DNA from: DATAWZ01 sp036266975
Lineage (GTDB): Bacteria; Actinomycetota; Thermoleophilia; Solirubrobacterales; Solirubrobacteraceae
NCBI GenBank assembly: GCA_036266975.1
Contig: DATAWZ010000210.1
Location: 1 to 9,074 of the forward strand
Length of the DNA stretch: 9,074 nucleotides
Direction: 5' to 3'
Under the pieces are notes generated by a model. It was not told the origin of the DNA. It did no database searches and was given only the letters and a program-made list of their open reading frames with translations. The translations under genes were made by a program, and so were the position numbers. Positions 1-4,767 of this stretch are shown here, one piece after another (positions within the stretch are counted from its first letter, which is position 1; each line of letters starts with the position of its first letter).

Positions 1-357
1 TTCATGATCATGGCGCTGATCTACCGCAACGTTCCGCGCAAGAAGACCAACGAGATGCTCCTGCTCGGCGACCGGCTCAGCGCACAGGAGGCCAAGGAGG
101 CCTTCATCGTCAACAAGGTCGTCCCCGCCGCCGACTTCGAGGTCACCGTGCAGGACTGGACGCGGCGGCTGGCGGTCAAGTCGCCGCTGCTGATGCGCAT
201 GGGCAAGGACGCGATGTTCCGTCAGATGGACATGCCGTTGATGGACGCGCTGGACTACCTGCGCTCGCAGCTGGTCATCGCGTTTTCGACCGAGGACATC
301 CGCGAGGGCGTCTCGGCCTTCTTCGAGAAGCGCGATCCGGTCTGGAAGGGCCGCTAA
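1..357 (+). CDS. Enoyl-CoA hydratase/isomerase (crotonase) family, C-terminal part
   Basis: The reading frame is open from the first base of the window to TAA at 355-357, so this is the last 118 codons of a gene that begins outside. The protein has the typical crotonase C-terminal half: a segment RKKTNEMLLLGDRLSAQEAK followed by VNKVVP (the 'G-x-x-A-x-E-A ... G-L-V-N-x-V-V-P' region), then helices, and the family-typical end 'EGVSAFFEKRDPVWKGR'. Crotonase enzymes hydrate 2-enoyl-CoA in fatty-acid beta-oxidation or act on related acyl-CoA thioesters; the oxyanion-hole residues lie in the missing N-terminal half, so the exact reaction cannot be read here. The gene converges on the WS/DGAT gene and shares four bases with it at the stop codons. 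An ATG at 4 is in frame but is internal, not the true start. Family assignment is firm; substrate is unknown. Confidence 0.9.
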   Translation, partial: FMIMALIYRNVPRKKTNEMLLLGDRLSAQEAKEAFIVNKVVPAADFEVTVQDWTRRLAVKSPLLMRMGKDAMFRQMDMPLMDALDYLRSQLVIAFSTEDIREGVSAFFEKRDPVWKGR

Positions 358-1850
358 CGACGCGTGCGCGGCCGCACCGGCCGCGCACCCCGCTGGCGGG
401 CCCCCGCCGCGCGGTGCGCGGACAGGCTCGTCACCGTCGCCGGCTCGGAGCGCCGGTCGGCGAGCTGCTCGATCTCGCGCGCGAGCAGTTCGGGCAGGCG
501 GGCGGCGCCCGGGAAGGCGCCGGGGTCGGCCTGCACCCCGAAGTGCAGGTGCCCGTCGTAGGAGAGCATCCCGATCGACAGCGCGTTGCGCGGGCCGAGC
601 GGGACCACCGGATAGATCTCCTGCAGGCGCGCGCCGAACATGTACAGCGCGGCCGGCGGGCCGGCGACGTTGGAGATCACCAGGTTGTGGGCGCGCGGGG
701 AGGCGGCAGCGCGGGCGACCGCGCGACGCGCCGGCCCCGGCGTGAGCGCGAGCCCCGACAGCAACGCTCGGCTGCCCTGTTGGCGCTGGTCGCGCTTGAA
801 GCGCTCGGTCTGGACCCGCACGCGCTGCAGGCGGGCCACGGGCGAGCCGTGCTGGAGCGGCAGCCAGATCGCCACGGGTGCGATGCGATTGCCGAACTGC
901 CCGTACTCCTCGGTGCGGCGCACGCTGACCGGGACCATCGCCTTGAGCGCGCACGGGCGCTCGCCGCGCTCGAGCGCCTGCGCGCGCAGCGCGCCCGCGA
1001 CGGCGGCCAGCGCGACGTCGTTGACCGTGCCGCCGTGGGCGGCCTGCGCCTCGCGCAGCTCGGCCATCGGGGCGCGGTGCCCGATCACCGTGCGCTCCGG
1101 CCCGATCGGGACGTTCAGCGACCACGCCGGGGCGGGGGCGAGCACGTCCTCGCGCAGCGACTGTGCGAGCCGGCGAGCGCTGCCGGCCGCCTCGCGGGCC
1201 CACGCGCGTGGCGCGCAGGCCGCGCGACCGAGCTCGCGCAGCGCTCGGCCGGTGAGCTCGGCGCCGTCGAGCAGAGGGTCGAGCGTCCATCGCAGCGCCG
1301 GCGGTGCCGGCCGTGCGCACCAGGTGTCGGATCGGCCGCCCTCCTCGCCGCTCTGATCGTCGAGCAGCAGCATCGCGACCTGCGTGGCCGCGATGCCGTC
1401 AGCCATCGCGTGGTGCACGCGCCCGACGACGCCGATGCGACCGTCGGCCAGGCGCGGGGCCAGCGCGACGTGCCAAAGCGGGCGCGCACGGTCGAGCGCC
1501 GTGGCGAGCAGCGCGTCCCGTCGCTCGGGGAAGCGCTCGGGCGCCCCGGCGAGCTCGGTCACGTGGGTGGCGAGGTCGAACGCCACATCGTCGACCCAAC
1601 GCGGCTCGCCGACAAGCCGATCAAGGGGGTTAAAGGCGAGGCGCTGGCGGCATCGCGGGACCCAGTTGACTCGCGCGGCGATCCGCTCGCGAACCGACTC
1701 GACGGTGGGGCGCTCCCCGCCGGGGGCCGGCGCGAAGGTCGCGAACCAACCGATGTGCATGTGCGCGGTGGGGCCCTCGAGCGAGAGGAACGAGTGGTCG
1801 AGCGCCGACAGGCGCTCCCCATGGCCGTCGGACGCGCGCCGCGGCTCCAC
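354..1850 (-). CDS. Wax ester synthase/diacylglycerol O-acyltransferase (WS/DGAT family)
   Basis: This encodes a 498-residue bifunctional WS/DGAT-type acyltransferase, which transfers acyl groups from acyl-CoA to fatty alcohol or diacylglycerol to make storage wax ester or triacylglycerol at the membrane or lipid-body surface. The N-terminus LSALDHSFLSLE (residues 14-25) is family-typical, the catalytic HHxxxDG motif is intact as HHAMADG (146-152), and later family motifs are visible: LNVPIGPERT (245-254), VNDVALAAVAGALR (276-289), MVPVSVR (305-311) and SNVAGPP (393-399) in the C-terminal WS/DGAT domain. I chose GTG at 1850-1848 because it lies two bases after the stop of the 70-residue gene upstream and gives the normal family length; the open frame extends to 2150 but that part overlaps the upstream gene and reads as a low-complexity Arg-rich shadow. 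No separate Shine-Dalgarno is visible, which fits translational coupling. The last residues are basic and Ala/Arg-rich. Which product is made cannot be told from sequence. Confidence 0.92.
   Translation of the reverse strand: MEPRRASDGHGERLSALDHSFLSLEGPTAHMHIGWFATFAPAPGGERPTVESVRERIAARVNWVPRCRQRLAFNPLDRLVGEPRWVDDVAFDLATHVTELAGAPERFPERRDALLATALDRARPLWHVALAPRLADGRIGVVGRVHHAMADGIAATQVAMLLLDDQSGEEGGRSDTWCARPAPPALRWTLDPLLDGAELTGRALRELGRAACAPRAWAREAAGSARRLAQSLREDVLAPAPAWSLNVPIGPERTVIGHRAPMAELREAQAAHGGTVNDVALAAVAGALRAQALERGERPCALKAMVPVSVRRTEEYGQFGNRIAPVAIWLPLQHGSPVARLQRVRVQTERFKRDQRQQGSRALLSGLALTPGPARRAVARAAASPRAHNLVISNVAGPPAALYMFGARLQEIYPVVPLGPRNALSIGMLSYDGHLHFGVQADPGAFPGAARLPELLAREIEQLADRRSEPATVTSLSAHRAAGARQRGARPVRPRTRR
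364..388. terminator. Perfect 10-bp hairpin at the convergent ECH / WS-DGAT junction
   Basis: GTGCGCGGCC (364-373), a 5-nt loop GCACC, and GGCCGCGCAC (379-388) form a perfect stem beginning six bases after the hydratase stop codon. There is no T run after it, so it is not a classic Rho-independent terminator; it resembles the tail-less hairpins proposed as terminators in high-GC actinobacteria. It lies inside the last codons of the WS/DGAT gene on the other strand. Termination is inference from position and stem quality. Confidence 0.5.
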
Positions 1851-1852
1851 CT

Positions 1853-2065
1853 TCAGCGTGCGCCCGGGCAGCGGACGTGGACGACGCCGCCGCGCAGCCG
1901 GCTGAAGCTCTGCTGGACGAACACCGGCCGTCCGCACGTCGCGCACAGGCCGACGCTCCTGCCCCGGAGGCGCATCAGCTCGTCGCGGACGGTACCGGCG
2001 AACGCGCGTGCGCGAGGCCCGTACAGCACGGCCGAGGGCGGTCGCTCGGCGGCGTGATCGGTCAT
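1853..2065 (-). CDS. Small CxxC/HxxC zinc-ribbon-like protein, 70 aa, upstream of WS/DGAT
   Basis: A 70-residue protein with ATG at 2065-2063 preceded by a strong Shine-Dalgarno (GAGGAG at 2077-2072, six bases from the start), which makes it a convincing gene. Residues 14-33 could be a helix (VLYGPRARAFAGTVRDELMR). The second half carries C41-A-T-C44, then 18 residues, then H63-V-R-C66, that is CX2C-X18-HX2C: four potential zinc ligands in a zinc-ribbon/knuckle arrangement. I do not recognise a named family. The stop codon is two bases before the GTG start of the WS/DGAT gene, so the two are probably translated from one message. A role in lipid synthesis is only suggested by that coupling. 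Single-metal binding by these four residues is inference. Confidence 0.75.
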   Translation of the reverse strand: MTDHAAERPPSAVLYGPRARAFAGTVRDELMRLRGRSVGLCATCGRPVFVQQSFSRLRGGVVHVRCPGAR

Positions 2066-2078
2066 CTCCCTCTCCTCT
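2066..2078 (-). promoter_or_regulatory. Strong ribosome binding site deciding the 70-aa gene start
   Basis: On the minus strand the purine-rich stretch AGAGGAGAGGGAG runs directly up to the ATG at 2065; the core GAGGAG (2077-2072) is six bases from the start. It is among the best Shine-Dalgarno sequences in the window and is the main reason for accepting the small ORF as a gene and for rejecting the longer frame that overlaps it. Confidence 0.75.
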
Positions 2079-2268
2079 GGCTGTAAAGAACGGCGGCGCC
2101 CCCGCGCGTGCGAAGTATCGACACGTCGTCAGTAGTGCGGCGGGGGTCATGCGGCGGAACGGCGTTCACGCGTGGACTCCTCTTGGACTGGAACCTCCCT
2201 GTCCCTGGGCGGCCACGGATCTCGACACGACTCACCACCGTGAGCGCGGGCCAATCCCGCTCGCTTCA

Positions 2269-2299
2269 CAGGTGATCTTCGTTACCTGCAGATCACCTG
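2269..2299. repeat. Perfect 10-bp inverted repeat with 11-nt spacer
   Basis: CAGGTGATCT (2269-2278) and AGATCACCTG (2290-2299) are exact reverse complements, separated by TCGTTACCTGC. The spacer contains another ACCTGC (2284-2289), repeated at 2295-2300, so the left arm's CAGGT can pair with either ACCTG. The element could be a DNA operator (inverted and direct half-sites of CAGGT) or an RNA hairpin in a leader transcribed on +. The sequence shows the repeat; its function is not known. Confidence 0.7.
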
Positions 2300-2344
2300 C
2301 ACCGAACATAGACCTCGCTCGCGTCCCCGTCAAGGCTTGTTCGC

Positions 2345-2368
2345 AGGTCGGTGACGACCTTGTTTTTT
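2345..2368 (+). terminator. Intrinsic terminator or attenuator upstream of BKACE
   Basis: AGGTCG (2345-2350), a GTGA loop of GNRA type, and CGACCT (2355-2360) form a 6-bp stem followed directly by TGTTTTTT (2361-2368). This is the only hairpin with a true T run in the window. It works only in the plus direction; read on minus, no T run follows. No plus-strand gene ends upstream, since the hydratase gene stops 2 kb away and the nearer genes run the other way. It therefore ends either a short untranslated transcript or a BKACE leader (attenuation), or insulates against antisense transcription. Confidence 0.6.
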
Positions 2369-2390
2369 GAGACTCAAGGTTGCCTTGACG
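2367..2390 (+). promoter_or_regulatory. Putative MerR-type operator/promoter of the BKACE-MerR operon
   Basis: TCAAGG (2374-2379), TTG, CCTTGA (2383-2388) is a perfect 6-bp inverted repeat. TTGAGA at 2367-2372 just before it is a good -35 match, so the palindrome would sit in the promoter spacer, which is where MerR-family regulators bind; the half-site CTCAAG/CTTGA also resembles that of the SoxR box. The matching -10 is weak (around 2391-2396, TGACCT), so the promoter call is tentative. Another TTGACG (2385-2390) overlaps the right arm. The cotranscribed MerR gene at 3302 is the obvious candidate binder. Confidence 0.4.
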
Positions 2391-2406
2391 TGACCTGTCG
2401 TGAACT

Positions 2407-2440
2407 GCGAGAGTAGCGAGTAGCACTTCTCACTTCTCGC
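2407..2440 (+). repeat. Tandem heptamer pairs and hairpin just before the BKACE start
   Basis: GAGTAGC occurs twice in tandem (2411-2417, 2418-2424), followed, sharing one C, by CACTTCT twice in tandem (2424-2430, 2431-2437). The outer ends GCGAGA (2407-2412) and TCTCGC (2435-2440) are complementary, so the segment could fold into a hairpin ending four bases before the ATG at 2445. No Shine-Dalgarno is visible between it and the start, which suggests weak, structured or coupled initiation. The repeats are read directly from sequence; any role is inference. Confidence 0.5.
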
Positions 2441-2444
2441 TGAC

Positions 2445-3305
2445 ATGAGCCTCGACGACCCTGCCATCATCACCTGCTCGATCTCCGGTTCGCTCGCTGA
2501 TCGCGCGCAGTGTCCGGCGATCCCCTACACGCCGGCAGAGTACGCCGCTGAGGCGCGGCGGATCGTCGACGAGGGCGGCGTGATGATCCACATTCACGCG
2601 CGCAGCCCCGACGGCCGACCCTCGTATGAGGTCGCCGACTTCCAGGCGATCAGCGAGGCGATCCGCGCCGAGGTCGGCCAGGACGTGATCATCAACTTCT
2701 CCACCGGCACGATCGGCGTGCCGCCGGAGAAGATCATCGAGTACCTGCGCGCCTGTCGGCCTGAGGTGGCGGCGTTGAACATGGGTTCGATGAACTACGC
2801 CAAGTATTCGGCCAAGCGCAAGGACTTCGTGTTTCACACGGTGTTCGCCAACCCGTTTGAGCTGATCCTGCAGCTGCTGGGCGCGATGAACGAGCTGCAC
2901 ATCAAGCCCGAGCACGAGTGCTTCGACGTCGGCCACATCGGCTCGCTCGCGCCTCTGCTGGACATGGGCGTGCTCGCGCCGCCGCCGCACGTTGACTGCG
3001 TCATGGGCGTGACCGGCGGTATCCCCGCGACCGCCCGCAACCTTGCGCTGATGGCCGAGAACGTCCCGGACGGCTCGCACTGGGGGGTGATCGGGATCGG
3101 CCGCGCCCAGTGGATGCTCGTCGCGGCCGCGCTCACCCTCGGCGGCTCGGTCCGTGTCGGCCTGGAGGACAACTTCTACCTGCCCGGCGGGACCATGGCT
3201 CGCTCCAACGGCGAGCTGGTGGCCAAGGCGCGCTCGCTGGTGCAGGACATCGGCCGACGGCCGGCGACCGTCCAGGAGGCCCGTCAGATGCTCGGCCTGC
3301 GGTGA
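2445..3305 (+). CDS. BKACE family beta-keto acid cleavage enzyme (DUF849, Kce-like)
   Basis: This encodes a 286-residue TIM-barrel enzyme of the BKACE family, which condenses a beta-keto acid with acetyl-CoA and cleaves it to acetoacetate and a new acyl-CoA; the founding member acts on 3-keto-5-aminohexanoate in lysine fermentation. Family signatures are complete: zinc-binding HIHAR (H49, H51), DGRPS, NFSTG (84-88), LNMGSMNY (111-118), ECFDVGHIG (158-166), MGVTGGIP (187-194), GIGRAQW (217-223), and VRVGLEDNFY (236-245), where E241 is the expected third metal ligand. The ATG at 2445 is the only sensible start and gives normal length; no clear Shine-Dalgarno precedes it. The stop overlaps the GTG of the MerR gene. 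BKACE members use many different beta-keto acids, and without a residue-level comparison I cannot name the substrate; lysine fermentation is unlikely to be implied, as no partner genes are nearby. Confidence 0.93.
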   Translation: MSLDDPAIITCSISGSLADRAQCPAIPYTPAEYAAEARRIVDEGGVMIHIHARSPDGRPSYEVADFQAISEAIRAEVGQDVIINFSTGTIGVPPEKIIEYLRACRPEVAALNMGSMNYAKYSAKRKDFVFHTVFANPFELILQLLGAMNELHIKPEHECFDVGHIGSLAPLLDMGVLAPPPHVDCVMGVTGGIPATARNLALMAENVPDGSHWGVIGIGRAQWMLVAAALTLGGSVRVGLEDNFYLPGGTMARSNGELVAKARSLVQDIGRRPATVQEARQMLGLR

Positions 3306-4027
3306 GCGCTGCCGCCTCACCGCGCGAACGCGGGCTGCTGCGGATGAACGAGCTGGCCGAACGCTCGGGGGTGAGTGCGGGCACGATCAAGCACTACCTG
3401 CGCGAGGGGCTGCTCGGCGACGGCGCCGGAATCGAGCGCACGAGCCGCAACATGGCCTACTACCCGGTCGAGCTGGTCGAGCGGATCCAGCTCATCAAGC
3501 GCCTGCAGGAGGACCGCTACATGCCGCTGCGCGTGATCCGCGGGATGCTCGATCAGGATCCCGCTCGCGTGCAGGCGCTGCTCGAGCTCGAGGACCGCAT
3601 CCTGCAGGCGGCCGCGGAGGCGCATGACCGGCCGCGGACCCCCGCCGCCGAGGTTCGGCGGCGCTACGGGATTCCGGCCAACGTCCTCGCGCGCCTGGCC
3701 GAGATCGGCGTGCTCACGCCGGCGCGGGGGGGCTACGACGCCGAGGACGTGCGGATCGTCGAGGCGATCGCCCGCTTTCGCGCGGGCGGCTATGACGAGG
3801 CGCTCGGCTTCACCGTCTACGACACGCTGCGCTACCGCGAGGCGCTCGAGCCGCTCGTCGCCCAGGAGGTGCGGATCATGCTCGGCCGCCTTGCCGGCGA
3901 GGTCGAGGTCGAGCGTGCCGTGGAGATCATCAAGGCGGGCTCCGAGCCGCTGCGCGACCTGATCGGCGCGATGCACGCCAAGCTCCTGCGCACCGCGCTC
4001 ACCAGCGCGCGCGGTGGTGCTCCATGA
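3302..4027 (+). CDS. MerR-family transcriptional regulator with two MerR-like HTH segments
   Basis: GTG at 3302 overlaps the BKACE stop (GTGA), giving a 241-residue protein; ATG at 3344 is a possible later start (227 aa). Residues 14-83 are a typical MerR DNA-binding domain: MNELAERSGVSAGTIKHYLR, then EGLL and a wing, then YYPVELVERIQLIKRLQ and a helix starting at MPLRVIRGML. After a helical linker (90-112) a second stretch, 116-166, looks like another, degenerate MerR wing-HTH: AEVRRRYGIPANVLARLAEI, GVLTP, GGYDAEDVRIVEAIARFRAGGY. The remainder (170-230) is helical and probably effector-binding or dimerising; no Cys-rich metal site is visible, so it is not a metal- or SoxR-type sensor. It likely regulates its own operon with BKACE and responds to a related metabolite (inference). 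Its end overlaps the opposite DUF2804 gene by 29 bp. Confidence 0.85.
   Translation: MSAAASPRERGLLRMNELAERSGVSAGTIKHYLREGLLGDGAGIERTSRNMAYYPVELVERIQLIKRLQEDRYMPLRVIRGMLDQDPARVQALLELEDRILQAAAEAHDRPRTPAAEVRRRYGIPANVLARLAEIGVLTPARGGYDAEDVRIVEAIARFRAGGYDEALGFTVYDTLRYREALEPLVAQEVRIMLGRLAGEVEVERAVEIIKAGSEPLRDLIGAMHAKLLRTALTSARGGAP
3991..4016. terminator. GC-rich hairpin in the MerR / DUF2804 convergent overlap
   Basis: CACCGCGC (3991-3998) and GCGCGGTG (4009-4016) are exact complements around a 10-nt loop; an alternative inner stem CGCGCT-CACC-AGCGCG (3994-4009) also fits. It spans the end of the DUF2804 gene (3999) and lies just before the MerR stop (4027). No T run follows on either strand. A bidirectional tail-less terminator is possible, but in DNA this GC-rich an 8-bp stem could be chance. 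Confidence 0.3.
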
Positions 4028-4709
4028 CGCCGCGTGCGTGGGCGAACGGGACGCCGTCGATCTCGCCGGCGAACGAGCCGAACGGCGCGACATACTCGCT
4101 CGCCACGACGAGCAGGTTCTCCCGCCGGGCCCGCGTGGCTTCGGCACTGAAGCGCAGCCCGGCGACGCTCGAGAGGTCCTCGGCGAACGCGACCGGTCCG
4201 ATCTCGTGGGGCGTGCCGTCGAGCCATAGCGCGCGTTCGCTTCCAACCTCGGGGTCGCCGACGCCGCGCACCAGGTTGAACGCGAGCGCGCGCCCGTCGG
4301 CCGCCTGGCCAAGGCCGGCGGCCCACCACCACTCGGTGTGGCGGGCGTGGCGGCCGTCGGTCTCGTCGCAGATGCCGGCGCCGTGCAACGGGGCCGCCGG
4401 TCGCCCTGGGAGCCGCAGCGTTCCGGCGGCGGTCAGCGGGGTCTTGCGGGTCCACACCTGCCCCTCGCCGTGGGCGGTGGTCACCTCGACCGGGGTGCCG
4501 GTGGGGGAGAGCTCGAGGTCGAGCGTGCCCGGCACGTGCAACCGGTCGGCCGTCAGCGTCAGCGCCCGGCGCCGGTGCGTGCGCTCGTCCAGTCGCTCGC
4601 CGTCCCACACCGCCCAGAAGCTCTGCCGGAAGGGTCCGACGCGCACGTCGGCGGCGCACAGCAGCACCCGTTCGCAGCTCACCAGGACGTAGCGCCAGCG
4701 CTTGCGCAT
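3999..4709 (-). CDS. DUF2804 family protein, N-terminally short
   Basis: A 236-residue protein that I match by eye to DUF2804, a beta-rich, possibly lipocalin-like family of unknown function. Supporting stretches are RKRWRYVLVS (2-11), RHTEWWWAAGLG (123-134), LAFNLVRGVGDP (142-153), and the end APFGSFAGEIDG...GVMEHHRARW (208-236). Family members as I recall them are usually longer, about 300 residues or more, with an extra N-terminal segment before the KRW motif; here an in-frame TAG lies at 4721-4719, four codons before the ATG, so the short N-terminus is real unless a frameshift exists. No good Shine-Dalgarno is present, and a promoter ends six bases from the ATG, suggesting a leaderless message. 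It diverges from the nitrilase-TetR operon and shares its control region. No signal peptide is seen. Function unknown; family call moderately sure. Confidence 0.8.
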   Translation of the reverse strand: MRKRWRYVLVSCERVLLCAADVRVGPFRQSFWAVWDGERLDERTHRRRALTLTADRLHVPGTLDLELSPTGTPVEVTTAHGEGQVWTRKTPLTAAGTLRLPGRPAAPLHGAGICDETDGRHARHTEWWWAAGLGQAADGRALAFNLVRGVGDPEVGSERALWLDGTPHEIGPVAFAEDLSSVAGLRFSAEATRARRENLLVVASEYVAPFGSFAGEIDGVPFAHARGVMEHHRARW

Positions 4710-4715
4710 CCCCCG

Positions 4716-4744
4716 ACGCTATCCTTCGTTGACTGACTGGTCAA
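4716..4744 (-). promoter_or_regulatory. Putative leaderless promoter of the DUF2804 gene
   Basis: On the minus strand TTGACC (4744-4739) as -35 and TAGCGT (4721-4716, matching the TAnnnT pattern) as -10 are separated by exactly 17 bp. The -10 ends six bases before the ATG at 4709, which places the start of transcription at or next to the first codon. This is the usual geometry of leaderless actinobacterial genes and agrees with the missing Shine-Dalgarno. Confidence 0.45.
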
Positions 4745-4747
4745 TCT
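4729..4747. promoter_or_regulatory. FadR/TetR-type operator palindrome between DUF2804 and nitrilase genes
   Basis: TTGACTGACTGGTCAA (4729-4744) has TTGAC/GTCAA arms around six bases. Read from 4730 to 4747 it matches the Bacillus subtilis FadR (YsiA, TetR family) consensus TGAATGAMTARTCATTCA, as I remember it, at 14 of 18 positions. It overlaps the -35 of the DUF2804 promoter and lies just upstream of the nitrilase ribosome site. The TetR regulator encoded second in the nitrilase operon, itself FadR-like, is the natural candidate, so autoregulation and repression of both directions are likely (inference). Confidence 0.55.
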
Positions 4748-4753
4748 AGCGGC

Positions 4754-4759
4754 GGAGGG
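4754..4759 (+). promoter_or_regulatory. Ribosome binding site supporting the TTG start of the nitrilase gene
   Basis: GGAGGG at 4754-4759 stands eight bases before TTG at 4768. No ATG or GTG of suitable position competes, and the resulting N-terminus (MILRAAAVQLN) is what nitrilase-family proteins begin with, so this site decides the start. Confidence 0.7.
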
Positions 4760-4767
4760 AACCCACG

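Larger units (their letters stand above)
2079..2444. other. Gene-free divergent regulatory region between the 70-aa gene and BKACE
   Basis: This stretch carries no convincing gene; a 120-codon frame on + (2008-2370) has no family resemblance and overlaps the opposite-strand gene. The left part, 2079-2268, shows no clear structure or promoter to me. From 2269 to 2440 it is dense in signals, listed separately: a 10-bp inverted repeat, an intrinsic terminator, a MerR-type palindrome and tandem heptamers. The pentamer CAGGT/ACCTG occurs five times between 2269 and 2397 (2269, 2284, 2295, 2344, 2393), more than base composition would suggest. It must hold the promoters for both the minus-strand 70-aa/WS-DGAT unit and the plus-strand BKACE-MerR unit. 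Confidence 0.6.

Noticed and set aside
414..2057. 547-codon plus-strand frame opposite WS/DGAT
   Set aside because: Antisense shadow of a clearly recognisable acyltransferase gene; the translation is Arg/Ala/Gly-rich without family motifs.
2008..2370. 120-codon plus-strand frame in the intergenic region
   Set aside because: Overlaps the small zinc-ribbon gene, has no ribosome site or recognised motif, and runs through the inverted repeat and terminator.
2430..3320. 296-codon minus-strand frame opposite BKACE
   Set aside because: BKACE motifs on the plus strand are complete; this frame is an Arg/Val/Asp/His-rich shadow of high-GC codons.
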